This document shows positions 17,231 to 27,100 of a stretch of DNA of 64,000 nucleotides, piece after piece. Each line of letters begins with the position of its first letter. Positions within the stretch are counted from its first letter, which is position 1. The notes beneath the pieces were generated by a model. It was not told the DNA's origin, did not search any database, and saw nothing but the letters and a program-made list of their open reading frames with translations. The stretch comes from Sphingomonas sp. Leaf412 (lineage in GTDB: Bacteria; Pseudomonadota; Alphaproteobacteria; Sphingomonadales; Sphingomonadaceae): the NCBI RefSeq assembly GCF_001425405.1, contig NZ_LMQP01000003.1, positions 643,117 to 707,116 on the forward strand. Reading direction: 5' to 3'. Both the position numbers and the translations under genes were made by a program.

Positions 17231-18265
17231 TCAGACCCGCGCCACATGCGTGATCGCCGCATCCTCCCCGATGCGCAGCGTGGTGGCGGCGACGGGATCG
17301 ATCACCGCGCCACCGTCCCCCGCCTCGCGCACCGCGGCATAGGCGCAGCGGAAATCCCGCAACGCGCCCGTCGCCACCAGCGCCTCCGTCCCGCCGTCGC
17401 GGTCGATCGCCACGACCCGCGCATCGCGTGCGGCGCGGATGGTGCGGACCTCGTCGGTACGCGCGGTCATGGTCGGCCCGCCATCGAAGATGTCGACGTA
17501 GCTTTCATGCGCGAATCCCTCGTTCTCCAGCATCCGCATCGCCGCGCGCCCGGACGGATGCGGCAGGCCGATCGCGGCCCGCGCGCTTTCGGACAGCATC
17601 GCGATATAGACCGGGTGCTTGGGCATCAGGTCGGCGATGAACTGATGGCCGTTCACCGCATTGAATTCGTCCGCCTGCTGGAAATTCATGCCGAAGAAGC
17701 GACCCGCGACCCCGTCCCAGAAGGGAGAGCCGCCGCCCTCGTCGATGATCCCGCGCAATTCCGCCAGAATACGGTCCGCGAAGCGGGCGCGGTGCGACCG
17801 GATGAACAGGTAGCGCGACCGCGCCAGCAACAGGCCCAGCCCGCCCGCGCGCTCGCCGGGGTGCAGGAACAGCCCGCCGACCTCGCTCGACCCCTCGAGG
17901 TCGGTGGTCAGCGACAGCATCTCGGCGCGGAACGTCCGGTCAAGCTCGCGGCTGTGCTGCGTCAGCGTGCCGATGCGATAGCTGTAGAAAGGGTGCTTCT
18001 GCCCCACGTGCGTGAACAACTGGCACGTCCCGCGCACCTCGCCCGTCAGGGTGTTCTCCAGCACCAGCACGAACTGCTCGTCGGTGACCGCGCCCGCTTC
18101 CTCGCGGCCGAACGCGGCGTCGCTGCGCTCCAGCTTCGCGCGCAACGCGGCGCGATCGGGCGGCAGGTTCGTGAAGCCTCCTCCGGTCAGCTTCGCCATC
18201 TCGTACAGGTGCGGCAGGTCGTCCGCGGTCGCGGCGCGGATGACGAAGGGGGCGGCGGGGGTCAT
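17231..18265 (-). CDS. astA: arginine N-succinyltransferase
   Basis: AstA transfers succinyl from succinyl-CoA to the alpha-amino group of arginine, the entry step of the AST pathway. The 344-residue sequence shows the family blocks FVIRAATADDLPHLYEMAKLTGGGFTNLP, FYSYRIGTLTQHS, EVGGLFLHPGERAGGLG, FADRILAELRG and FFGMNFQQADEFNAVNG, with the late HPSGRAAMRMLENEGF. The start overlaps the stop of the upstream M20 gene (ATGA at 18262-18265), which also rules out the longer frame to 19387. Single-subunit (not AstA/ArgT-type paired) organisation is seen here. Confidence 0.95.
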   Translation of the reverse strand: MTPAAPFVIRAATADDLPHLYEMAKLTGGGFTNLPPDRAALRAKLERSDAAFGREEAGAVTDEQFVLVLENTLTGEVRGTCQLFTHVGQKHPFYSYRIGTLTQHSRELDRTFRAEMLSLTTDLEGSSEVGGLFLHPGERAGGLGLLLARSRYLFIRSHRARFADRILAELRGIIDEGGGSPFWDGVAGRFFGMNFQQADEFNAVNGHQFIADLMPKHPVYIAMLSESARAAIGLPHPSGRAAMRMLENEGFAHESYVDIFDGGPTMTARTDEVRTIRAARDARVVAIDRDGGTEALVATGALRDFRCAYAAVREAGDGGAVIDPVAATTLRIGEDAAITHVARV

Positions 18266-19515
18266 GCAAGGGCTCCGTCGGCGATTCGCAGCATCGTGAC
18301 CGCGGAAAGGGCGGCGCGCTCGGCCAGGCTTTCCACGATCAGGAATTCGTCCGCGGAATGGATTGCGCCGCCGCGCGCGCCCATCGTGTCGACGACCGGC
18401 ACGCCGCAGGCGGCGATGTTGTTGCCGTCGCACACCCCGCCGGTGGCGCGCCACGCGATCGACTGGCCCAGGTCCGCGCCCGCCGCCTTGACGAGGTCGA
18501 ACAGCCGCGCCGCACCCGCATCGATCGGTTTGGGCGGACGATTGAAGCTGCCGTGCGCGTGGATCGCGACGTCGTGCGCGGCGGCGACGTCGGCCACCGC
18601 GCGATCGATGGCCGCCTGCGCGCGCGCGATCGCGTCGCGGTCGGCGGGACGGAAATTGATGCGTAGCACGGCGTGATCGGGCACCACGTTGTTCGGCCCG
18701 CCCCCCTCGATGCGCGCGGGGTTCACCGCTAGCCCGACGCCCTTCGCCCCGTTCAGCCGCAGCGCGAGGTCCGCGGCGGCGACGATCGCGTTGCGCCCCT
18801 CCTCCGGATTGCGCCCCGCATGTGCCGACCGTCCGGCGACGACGAGCGAGAAATTCCCCGTCCCGCCCCGCGCCCCTGCCAGCGTCCCGTCGGGCAGCGC
18901 GGGTTCGTACGTCAGCGCCGCGATCTTCCCCCGCGCGGCCTCGGCCAGCAGGGCGGCGCTGGAAAGGGACCCCGTTTCCTCGTCGGAATTGATGACGACC
19001 TGATAACCGAACGCGGCACCCGCCGCCTCGACCGCCAGTAGCGCCTCCAGCATCAGCGACAGGCCCCCCTTCATGTCCGCGGCACCGGGGGCGTTGAGCG
19101 CACCGTCGTCGCGCCACCTGAGCGACTGGAACGGGTGATCGACCGGATAGACCGTGTCCATGTGCCCGGTCAGCAGCAGCTGTACGCGCGCATCCGGCCG
19201 AACGGTCAGGCGCAGGTGACGGCCATGGTCGATTCCCGTCACCCGGCCATCGGCCGCCACCGCGTCGACCGGCGCGGGATCGACCAGCGCGATGTCGCCG
19301 GGCAGGGCGGAAAAGGCGTCGACAAGGCCGCTCGCCATGGCCGCGACGCCGGCCAGATGGCGGGTGCCGCTGTTGATCGCGCACCAACGCTCGGTACGCG
19401 CAAGGATCGCGGCGGCATCCAGATGCGCGATCGCGGTTCGTTCGGTGGGGGAGAGGGTCTGCACGGAATGACCGTAGTGGGAGAGAGCGGGGAGGGGAAC
19501 ACCCGCCGATCCCAC
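18262..19515 (-). CDS. M20-family metallo-hydrolase (ArgE/DapE type) leading the ast operon
   Basis: A 417-residue dinuclear-zinc hydrolase that removes N-acyl groups from amino acids in related enzymes. Metal and catalytic residues are seen in LLTGHMDTVYPVDHPF (first His and Asp), GAADMKGG (bridging Asp) and NSDEETGS (Glu-Glu), with the lid dimerisation domain GRSAHAGRNPEEGRNA and the late GGVCDGNNIAA. It is translationally coupled to astA (ATGA overlap). Because the usual desuccinylase AstE is missing here, this enzyme may remove succinate from a pathway intermediate; that is inference. ATG at 19515 is the longest start; GTG at 19464 (before QTLSPTERT) is also plausible. Confidence 0.88.
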   Translation of the reverse strand: MGSAGVPLPALSHYGHSVQTLSPTERTAIAHLDAAAILARTERWCAINSGTRHLAGVAAMASGLVDAFSALPGDIALVDPAPVDAVAADGRVTGIDHGRHLRLTVRPDARVQLLLTGHMDTVYPVDHPFQSLRWRDDGALNAPGAADMKGGLSLMLEALLAVEAAGAAFGYQVVINSDEETGSLSSAALLAEAARGKIAALTYEPALPDGTLAGARGGTGNFSLVVAGRSAHAGRNPEEGRNAIVAAADLALRLNGAKGVGLAVNPARIEGGGPNNVVPDHAVLRINFRPADRDAIARAQAAIDRAVADVAAAHDVAIHAHGSFNRPPKPIDAGAARLFDLVKAAGADLGQSIAWRATGGVCDGNNIAACGVPVVDTMGARGGAIHSADEFLIVESLAERAALSAVTMLRIADGALA

Positions 19516-19569
19516 ACTACGTCATGACGGACGATGGCCGGTCCGTCGCCCGGCCCGGCCTTGCGCCTG

Positions 19570-20361
19570 TCAGGCGTGTCCCGCGGACGGATAGAACATC
19601 GCGCGCAGGCCCTCGCGATGGAACGGCCGCCAGCCGTCTTCGGGCAGCGCGAGCCGGTCCGCGACGGCGTAGAGGACCGCGGGGTTCACCCCAAGGCCGC
19701 AATGACTGCCGTGGACCTCGATATTGTCGCTGTTCTCCCCGAAGGGCTCGACGCAATTCTGCCACGCGACGATGCCGTCCTCGCGGCTCCAGATCGCGGT
19801 CGACGGCACCGGCGGCGGCGTCGCGCCCTCGCGCAACTGCTCCTTCGTCTGCGTATCGTCGATCCGCTGACCGGTCAGCAGTTCGTACGCGCGCCACACG
19901 TTCGTCGCGCGCGGGGTGCCCGTGAAGGGGGAGCCGAGCGAGATTACCTGTCGCACCGCGTCGGGCCGCATCCGGCTGACCAGCCGCGCCATCACGCCGC
20001 CCAGCGACCAGCCGACCAGGCTGACCTTGCGTCCCGTCGCCTCGTGCACCGCGTCCAGCCGCGCCGCCAGCTTCTCGCCCTCGCGACCGATCGCCTTCGG
20101 CCCCAGGTTCCGCCCGAGGTCCCAGGTATGCGCATCATAGCCCAGCCGCGTCAGATACCGGCGCAGCACCGCGGTCGACTTGTCGGTGGTGGTGAAGCCC
20201 GGCAGGACCAGCACCGGATGCCCGTCGCCGCGCGGCGCGGTGTAGAGCAGCGGCGCGGACGGCAGCAGCGTCCCGAATTCCATCATCGCGCGCGGCAGTT
20301 CGGTCAGCGCCAGCAACGGGGAAGGGGGCCGGGTGATCGGCACGGGTGCGGCGGTCGCCAT
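19570..20361 (-). CDS. alpha/beta-hydrolase, lipase/esterase-like
   Basis: A 263-residue hydrolase. The nucleophile elbow GWSLGG supplies the serine (about residue 118), SREDGIVAW the likely acid and HGSHCGLGVNP the histidine. The N-terminal half has HPVLVLPGFTTTDKST and a YLTRLGYDAHTWDLGRNLGP segment as in triacylglycerol-lipase-like and PGAP1-like proteins. There is no signal peptide, so it is probably cytoplasmic. It starts about 170 bases beyond the GNAT gene end on the same strand, separated by a REP-like repeat. The natural substrate is unknown. Confidence 0.88.
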   Translation of the reverse strand: MATAAPVPITRPPSPLLALTELPRAMMEFGTLLPSAPLLYTAPRGDGHPVLVLPGFTTTDKSTAVLRRYLTRLGYDAHTWDLGRNLGPKAIGREGEKLAARLDAVHEATGRKVSLVGWSLGGVMARLVSRMRPDAVRQVISLGSPFTGTPRATNVWRAYELLTGQRIDDTQTKEQLREGATPPPVPSTAIWSREDGIVAWQNCVEPFGENSDNIEVHGSHCGLGVNPAVLYAVADRLALPEDGWRPFHREGLRAMFYPSAGHA

Positions 20362-20451
20362 GGGTCGTCGTCTCCTGATATCCCGGCGTCAATGCACCGG
20401 CGGTTGTATTTGTTCAGTTATCCGAAGCGCGTGAAGAAAACGACGTCCCAC

Positions 20452-20522
20452 CCCGTTCGGCCTGAGCGAAGTCGAAGGCTACGCGCCGGCGCATGTGCTT
20501 CGACTTCGCTCAGCACGGACGG
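20452..20522. repeat. REP-like inverted repeat, copy 1
   Basis: Inverted repeat with arms around the core CTGAGCGAAGTCGAAG (20462-20477) and CTTCGACTTCGCTCAG (20498-20513). An outer CCGTTCGG/CACGGACGG flank and an approximately 20-base variable centre complete the unit. It lies in the 172-base gap between the GNAT and hydrolase genes; the rest of that gap holds nothing else recognisable. Copies 2 and 3 are at 22184 and 63044. Confidence 0.85.
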
Positions 20523-20533
20523 AGGAGAAAGCA

Positions 20534-21082
20534 TCAGCTGCCCCCCGCCTCGAACCCATAGGCGCGGTGACGTGCCGCCACCCGCGCCGCATCGTGCGCC
20601 ATGACCAGCAGGTCGTGCGTCCGCCCCTCGCGATCGCGCACCTGGTCCTTCAGCAACGCCTCGCCCCGGAACCCCAGCGTCTCGAACAATTCCACCGATG
20701 CGATCTGGTCGCTCGTCATCGCCGCGGTCAGCTTCGCCAGGCCGCGCTCTCCCGCCACCGCCATCGCCGCCTGCAACAGGTCGCGGCCCAGCCCCGTGCC
20801 GCGATGCTCGCGCGATACCAGCAGCCGGACCTCCCCGACATGCGCGCTCCAGCCCAGCGGATCGCGCACCAGCGCCGCGGTCCCGACGATCGCGCCGTCG
20901 CGGTCCGCCACCATGCTGTCGATCCACCCCTCCGCAATCGCCGCCAGCCACGCCTCGATCACGCGCGGATGCTTCAGGTCGCGGCCCAGGAACAGCAGGT
21001 CGTGGTCGGGCAAAGATTGCGCGAAGGCGGCCATGCCGTCGCGATCTTCGGGGCGGAAACGGCGGATGCGATGTTCGCTCAT
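20534..21082 (-). CDS. GNAT-family N-acetyltransferase
   Basis: A 182-residue GNAT acyltransferase. The beta-strand VGEVRLLVSREHRGTGLGRDLL is motif A, with the acetyl-CoA pyrophosphate loop R-x-x-G-x-G (REHRGTGLG), followed by ASVELFETLGFRGEALLK as motif B. The substrate is not evident. The start ATG overlaps the phaC stop (21079-21082), so the two genes are translationally coupled. This coupling also shows that the long frame reaching 22162 is not a single protein. Confidence 0.9.
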   Translation of the reverse strand: MSEHRIRRFRPEDRDGMAAFAQSLPDHDLLFLGRDLKHPRVIEAWLAAIAEGWIDSMVADRDGAIVGTAALVRDPLGWSAHVGEVRLLVSREHRGTGLGRDLLQAAMAVAGERGLAKLTAAMTSDQIASVELFETLGFRGEALLKDQVRDREGRTHDLLVMAHDAARVAARHRAYGFEAGGS

Positions 21083-22152
21083 GTCGATCGTTCCGCCAGC
21101 CAGCGTGCGAGGGTGGGCCACATCCGCTTCACCGCGTTCGGCCCCGCGACCAGGCTGACGTGCCCGCCCTTCAGCACCACCTCGCGCTTGTCCGCGCTGC
21201 CGATCATGTCGATCAACGGCGCGCTCGCCTCGCGGGGGACGATATGGTCGTGTTCGGCGGCCAGGTGCAGGAACGGCTGCACGATCCGAGACAGATCGAT
21301 GGCGCGACCGCCGACCTCCATCGTCCGCTCGACCAGCCGGTTGTCCCACATCAATTGCTTGGTCGTCTGGCGGAAATATTCCCCCGCCAGCGGCAACGTG
21401 TCGTTGTTCCAGCGCTCGAACATCCGCACCGACCTGACGAAGGCATCGTCCCACAGATTGTCGTACAGCCGGATGTTCTGCGCCGTGCCCGCCGCGGGAC
21501 GCAGCATGTAGAATGCACTGTACAGCATCTCGCCCGGCACGTTGCCGAGCGTATCGACCAGCCGGTCGACATCGAAATAGCGCCGGTCCGCCCACGACTG
21601 GAACAGGTCCATGCGATGGAAATCGACCGGCGTGGTGAAGGTCGCCAGATTGGCGAGCCGCCCGTCCCCCTCCAGCGCGGCCCACAGCAGCGACAGGACG
21701 CCGCCGAAGCAATAGCCGACGACGCTGACGTCGGGCTCCCCGGTCTCGTCCGCGATCCGCTCCACCGCCGCAGGAAGGAAATCGAGCACATAGCTTTCGA
21801 GCGTCAGGTCGCGTTCGTGCGGGCGCGGGGGTTCCCATTCCAGCATGAAGACGTCGAACCCCGCTTTCAGCAGGAATTCGACCAGACTTTGTCCGGGGAC
21901 CATGTCGAAGATGAAGCCGCGGTTGGTCGTCGCCATCACCAGCAGGACGGGCACGCGATACACGTCGTCGACGAGCGGGCGGTAATGGTTCAGCCGCATC
22001 GTCCCGCGCGCGATCAGCGTGTCCTTCGGCGTGACGCCGACCGCGGGGGCGGGGGAGGTGAAATAATCGAACCCCTTCACCTGCCGCGCCAGCATCCGCT
22101 CGAACTCGGCGCTCGCCGCGGCGAAGGGGTCGGCGGTGGCGGCGTCGGTCAT
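21079..22152 (-). CDS. phaC: class III-type poly(3-hydroxyalkanoate) synthase catalytic subunit
   Basis: PhaC polymerises (R)-3-hydroxyacyl-CoA into PHA. At 357 residues it has the length of class III PhaC (about 355), not class I (about 580). The catalytic triad falls at C148 (GYCFGG lipase-like box), D302 (EHDHIVP) and H331 (GGHVSLV), nearly identical to the numbering known for class III enzymes (C149, D302, H331). Other family blocks are MNHYRP-like RLNHYRPLVDD, MLEWEPPRP, FTTPVDF and WNNDTLPLAGEY. Class III enzymes need a PhaE partner; a short candidate lies immediately upstream. It is coupled downstream to the GNAT gene. Confidence 0.9.
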   Translation of the reverse strand: MTDAATADPFAAASAEFERMLARQVKGFDYFTSPAPAVGVTPKDTLIARGTMRLNHYRPLVDDVYRVPVLLVMATTNRGFIFDMVPGQSLVEFLLKAGFDVFMLEWEPPRPHERDLTLESYVLDFLPAAVERIADETGEPDVSVVGYCFGGVLSLLWAALEGDGRLANLATFTTPVDFHRMDLFQSWADRRYFDVDRLVDTLGNVPGEMLYSAFYMLRPAAGTAQNIRLYDNLWDDAFVRSVRMFERWNNDTLPLAGEYFRQTTKQLMWDNRLVERTMEVGGRAIDLSRIVQPFLHLAAEHDHIVPREASAPLIDMIGSADKREVVLKGGHVSLVAGPNAVKRMWPTLARWLAERST

Positions 22153-22183
22153 GCGATTGCAACCATTATCACGCCGCCAAGCT

Positions 22184-22252
22184 CCGCTCGGGCTGAGCGC
22201 AGTCGAAGCCTAAGCGATGCGCGTGCCCTTCGACTTCGCTCAGGGCGAACGG
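22184..22252. repeat. REP-like inverted repeat, copy 2
   Basis: Same unit as copy 1: left arm with GGGCTGAGCGCAGTCGAAG and right arm with CTTCGACTTCGCTCAGGGCG, around a 15-base centre. It occupies most of the gap between the PhaE-like gene and phaC, a position from which an mRNA hairpin could alter the ratio of the two products. Confidence 0.85.
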
Positions 22253-22267
22253 TTGGTGGTGCCGCAC

Positions 22268-22612
22268 TCATTCCGCCGGCGGCTTGCGCCCGCGGCTGGG
22301 CTTCGGCTTCTTCGGCACGTCCGGCTTCGCGCCCACCGCGGCCTCGATCCGCGCCAGCGTCGCCTCCATCGCGTCGACGCGCTTCGCCAGCGCCTCCACA
22401 TCGGTGCGCGTCGGCAGGTTCGCGGCGGCCAGCGCCTTCTCCATCGCGTCCTTGAAACCCGCCTGCATCTGCAACGTCGCGGCGGTCGCGCCCTGCATCC
22501 CGCGCGCGAATTCCTCGCGGCGCATCGTGTCGTTGCCGAAACTGTTGGCCATCTTCTCCCACTGGCCCAGCATGTCGCGGAAAAAGGCGCCGGGATCGGT
22601 GGGATTGCTCAT
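22268..22612 (-). CDS. short PhaE-like (PHA synthase subunit / phasin-like) protein
   Basis: A 114-residue, mostly helical protein. The N-terminal part (PGAFFRDMLGQWEKMANSFG) resembles phasin or PhaE amphipathic helices. Residues 66-92 (NLPTRTDVEALAKRVDAMEA...) match the heptad block with a LPTR..V..L..R signature found near the C-terminus of PhaE, PhaR and PhaM. The tail (PKKPKPSRGRKPP) is basic and could bind DNA or RNA. Authentic PhaE is about three times longer. Assignment rests on the motif and on being just upstream of a class III phaC. The ATG at 22612 is preferred over the open frame to 22648. Confidence 0.65.
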   Translation of the reverse strand: MSNPTDPGAFFRDMLGQWEKMANSFGNDTMRREEFARGMQGATAATLQMQAGFKDAMEKALAAANLPTRTDVEALAKRVDAMEATLARIEAAVGAKPDVPKKPKPSRGRKPPAE

Positions 22613-22649
22613 GCGGCGGAGTGTTCCCGCGCCGCACGTCCACGTCAAG

Positions 22650-24107
22650 TCATTGCTGCGGCGTTTGTTGCGCAGCAGGAGCGGCGAGCAACGGTCCCTT
22701 GCCGGTCGCCTCCAGCTGCGAATCCCCGCCCAGTACGCGGTACAGCGTGACCAGGTTGGTGGCGCGCACCAGTTCCGCCTGCACCACGTTCTGCTGCGCG
22801 GAAAAAAGCTGTCGCTGCGCGTCGAGGCTGGTCAGATACGTGTCGATCCCGCCGCGATAGCGCAGGTCGGTCAGCGCATAGGTGTCGCGCGCCGCAACCA
22901 GGAAGCGCCGCTGCGCCGCCAGTTCGGCGGTGATCGTGCCGCGCCGCGCCAGCGCGTCGGCGACCTCGCGGAACGCGGTCTGGATCGCGCCTTCGTATTG
23001 GGCGAGCAGCACCGCGCGCTGCGCCTGCGTCTGTTCCACGCCCGCACGCCCGGCGCCCGCGCGGAAGATGGGATAGGCGACGTTGGCGGTCGACGTCTCG
23101 GTCAGTGCATTCTTCGAAAACAGCGAGGACAGCGATGTGCTGGCGAGGCTGAGGATGCCCGACAGCGAGATGGTGGGGAACAGCGCCGCGCGCGCCGCCC
23201 CGATCTCCGCATTGGCCGCGCGCAGGTCGTATTCGGCCTGCACGACGTCGGGACGGCGCAGCAGCACGCGGCTGTCGATCCCTGCGGGCACCTCCACGAC
23301 GGTCGTGGCGGCCTCCTCGATGCCCTTGGGCAACAGCGACGGATCGACCGGCGCGCCGACCAGCAGTTGCAGGGCATTGGCATCCTGCGCCAGCGCCGTC
23401 TTCTGGCTTGCGATCGACGCTTCCGCCGTCGCCAGCACCTGTTCCGCCTGGCGCAGGTCGCTGCGCGGCGACACGCCCCCCGCGCGGCGGCGATCGGTCA
23501 GCGCGACGCCGCGCCGCGCATTGGCCGCGGTCTGCTCCGCCACCGCCAGCAGGCTCCTGTCCGCGGCATAGGTCAGCCACGCACCAGCGACATCGCCGAC
23601 CAGTGTCAACCGCACCGCGCGCGCCGCCGCCTCCTGCCCGAAATAGCGTGCCAGCGCCGCGTCGTTCAGGGAACGGATGCGGCCGAACACGTCCAGTTCG
23701 AACGCGCTGACCCCGATATTGGCCTGGTAGGTCGTGCCGCCGACCGAGAAGGCGCCTCCCGCCGCGCCCGCGCCGATCTCGCGCTGCGTCACAGTGCCGC
23801 CGGTGGTGACGACGGGGAACAGTTCGGCGCGCTGGATGCGATAGGTCGCACGCGCGACCTCGATATTCGCGACCGACGCCCGCAGGTCGCGGTTGTTGGC
23901 CAGCGCCTGATCGATCAGCGATTGCAACCGCGGATCGCGGAACACGTCGCGATAGCTGACGCTGGGCAGCGCCGCCTCGGTCTGCTTCAGATACGCGTCG
24001 CCCGTCGGCCAGGACGGCGGCACCGGCAGTTCCGGACGCACGTATTTGGGGGCCAGCGAACAGGCGCCGACCGTCAGCAATAGCAGGGGGGCGAGGCGAC
24101 GCATCAT
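22650..24107 (-). CDS. RND efflux outer-membrane channel (OprM/NodT family lipoprotein)
   Basis: A 485-residue TolC-like factor. The lipobox LLTVGAC gives a lipid-anchored N-terminus (cysteine about residue 16), followed by SLAPKYVRPELPVP typical of the OprM/NodT family and two internally repeated helical-barrel halves (NNRDLRASVANIEVARATYRIQRAELFP and LLRRPDVVQAEYDLRAANAEIGAARAALFP). It forms the outer-membrane duct of a tripartite pump with the two genes upstream. ATGs at 24107 and 24104 overlap the RND stop, so it is translationally coupled. The Gln/Pro-rich tail (AAQQTPQQ) is probably disordered. Confidence 0.94.
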   Translation of the reverse strand: MMRRLAPLLLLTVGACSLAPKYVRPELPVPPSWPTGDAYLKQTEAALPSVSYRDVFRDPRLQSLIDQALANNRDLRASVANIEVARATYRIQRAELFPVVTTGGTVTQREIGAGAAGGAFSVGGTTYQANIGVSAFELDVFGRIRSLNDAALARYFGQEAAARAVRLTLVGDVAGAWLTYAADRSLLAVAEQTAANARRGVALTDRRRAGGVSPRSDLRQAEQVLATAEASIASQKTALAQDANALQLLVGAPVDPSLLPKGIEEAATTVVEVPAGIDSRVLLRRPDVVQAEYDLRAANAEIGAARAALFPTISLSGILSLASTSLSSLFSKNALTETSTANVAYPIFRAGAGRAGVEQTQAQRAVLLAQYEGAIQTAFREVADALARRGTITAELAAQRRFLVAARDTYALTDLRYRGGIDTYLTSLDAQRQLFSAQQNVVQAELVRATNLVTLYRVLGGDSQLEATGKGPLLAAPAAQQTPQQ

Positions 24108-27100
24108 GCCGGCTTCTCCTCCGTCTTCGCGACCGTCGTGTCCTCGCTCGGCTCCGCGCCGCGCTTCAGCCCCTTCCACCCGTCGCGGAAGCCGCGACGG
24201 ACCAGGACGAAGAACAGCGGGATGTAGAATACCGCCAGCACCGTCGCGGTCAGCATCCCGCCGATCACTGCGGTGCCGATCGCGATGCGGCTGTTCGCGC
24301 CCGCGCCGGTCGAGATCGCGAGCGGCAGGACGCCGAAGATGAAGGCGAGGCTGGTCATCAGGATCGGGCGAAGCCGTAGCCGCGCCGCCTCCAGCGCGGC
24401 ATCGATGACGCGCGCACCCTTCTTCTCCGCCTGTTCCGCGAATTCGATCATCAGGATGGCGTTCTTCGCCGCCAGCCCCATCGTCGTCAGCAGGCCGATC
24501 TGCAAATATACGTCGTTGGTCAGCCCGCGCAGCGTGGTGGCGAACACCGCGCCGACGAGGCCGAGCGGGATGATGAGCAGCACCGCCAGCGGGATCGACC
24601 AGCTTTCGTACAGCGCGGCGAGGCACAGGAAGACGACCGCGATCGACAGCGCGTACAGCAACGGCGCCTGCCCCGACGACAACCGCTCCTGATAGGAGAT
24701 GCCCGCCCACGCCACGCTCGTCCCCGGGATCTCCGCCGCCAGTTCCGCGATCCGCTCCATCGCGTCGCCCGAACTGTAGCCCGCGGCGGGCGAGCCCTGG
24801 AATTCGAAGGCCGCCAGGCCGTTGAAGCGCGACACCGTCACCGGCGCCTGCGACCAGCTGGTCCGCGCGAACGAACTGAACGGCACCATCTGCCCGGTTG
24901 CGCCGCGCACGAACCACTGGTCGATGTCGCTCGGCTCGGACCGCGACGGGGCGTCGCCCTGCACGTACACGCGCTTGACCCGCCCGCGGTCGATGAAATC
25001 GTTGACGTAGCGTCCGCCCCACGCGGTCGACAGCGTGGTGTTCACATCCGCTTGGTTCAGGCCCAGCGCCGCCAGCTTCTGCTGGTCGATGTCGACCTTC
25101 AGCGTGCCGACATCGGGTAGCTCGCTCAGCCGTACCGCGGACAGCAAAGGGTCGTTTTCCGCCGCTTCCAGCAACCTGTCGCGCGCGGCGGCGAACTCCT
25201 GCGGGCTCAGCGACCCGGTGTTCTGCAATTCCATCGTGAAGCCGTCGGACTGGCCCAGCCCGCGGACCGCACCGGGCTGCAACGCGAAGACGCGTGCGTC
25301 GCGCAGGCCGCGGAACGCGGCGGTGGCGCGCGCCACGATCGCCTCGGCGCCGTTTTCGCTGCCCTTGCGCTCCGCCCAGTCGGTGAGGTTGATATAGCCC
25401 CGTCCGACGTTCTGCCCGCTCGCGCCGCCCCCGCCGCCGGTGGTGACCAGCATGACGCGCACGTTCGCGCGCTCGTTCTCGCGCAGGTATTTCTCGACGA
25501 TCTGCTGCACCTCGAACGTGCGGTTCTGCGTCGCGCCCGCGGGCAGCTGGAACTGGATCTGCACCGATCCCTGGTCCTCGGTCGGCAGGAACCCGGTCGG
25601 CATGCGCAGGAACAGGAAGGCCAGCAGGCCGACGGTGCCCAGGTACAGCAGCACGAACACCAGCTTGCGATCGATCACGTAACGGGTCCACGCGATGTAG
25701 CGCGCCACCATCCGCTCGAACGCGCCGTTGAACCAATTGCGCGCCCGCTCCAGCGCGTGCGCCACCCGCGGCGCCTTTCGCTCCATCCAGCTTTGCTGTT
25801 GCCGCTCGCCGTCCTCGTCGTTGTGCTGCTTCAGCAACGTAGCGGTCAGCGCGGGCGACAGGATGACCGCGACCAGCACCGACAGGATCATCGCCGCGAC
25901 GATCGTGACCGAGAACTGGCGATAGATGACCCCCGTCGACCCGCCGAAGAACGCCATCGGCAGGAACACCGCCGACAGAACGAGCGCGATCGCGACCAGT
26001 GCGACCGTGATCTCCTCCATCGACTGGATCGTCGCCTCGCGCGGGCTCATGCCGGGATTTTCCTCCAGCAACCGCTCGACGTTCTCGACCACCACGATCG
26101 CGTCGTCGACCAGCAGGCCGATGGCCAGGACGAGGCCGAACAGGGTGAGCGTGTTGATGCTGAATCCCGCGAGGTAGAAGACCGCGAACGTGCCCAGCAG
26201 CACGACCGGCACCGCGATCGTCGGGATCAACGTCGCGCGCCAGCTTTGCAGGAACACGAACATGACGATGACGACCAGGATGACCGCCTCGATCAGCGTC
26301 TTGACGACCTCCTCGATCGACAGCTTGATGAAGGCGGTGCTGTCGTTGGGGAAGGTATATTCCAGGCCCGCGGGGAAGCCCTTGGCGACGCGCGCGACCT
26401 CCGCCTTCACCAGTTCGGACGTCGTCAGTGCGTCCGCGCCCGGCGCCATCAGCACCGCGATGCCCGCGCCGGGATGGCCGTTGACGCGGCTTATCGCGTT
26501 ATAGTTCTCCGCGCCCAGCTCGACGCGCGCGACATCGGCAAGCCGCACGGTGGCGCCGTTGGCCTGCGTCTTCAGGATGATGTTCGCGAATTGTTCGGGC
26601 GTCTGCAACCGCGACTGCGCGGTCACGATCGCGTTCAGCATCTGGTCCTTGGGCATCGGCTGTCCGCCGATCTCGCCCGCCGCGACCTCGGTATTCTGCG
26701 CCTGGATCGCCGCCGTGACGTCGCCGGGCATGAGCTGGTAGCTGGTCAGCCGCGCCGGATCGAGCCAGATGCGCATCGCATATTGCGCACCGAACACATT
26801 GGTGTCGCCGACGCCCTGGATGCGGCCCAGCGGATCTTGCAGGTTGGAGACGAGATAGTCCGACACGTCGATGTTCGTCATCTTGTCGGTCGCGTCGTAT
26901 ACACTGACGATCATCAGGAAGTCGGGATTGGACTTGCGGACCGTCAGGCCCTGCTGCTGCACCTGCTGGGGCAGGCGGCTGATCGCCTGCTGCACCTGGT
27001 TCTGCACCTGCACCTGCGCGATGTCGGGATCGACGCCCTTCTCGAACGTGGCGGTGATCGTCACCTGCCCGCGCGACGTGCTGGAGGAGTTGAAGTACAA

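Noticed and set aside
20534..22162. A single 542-residue protein running through phaC into the GNAT gene
   Set aside because: The first two thirds are out of frame with phaC, which has its own triad; the GNAT start overlaps the phaC stop. Only the last 182 codons are real.
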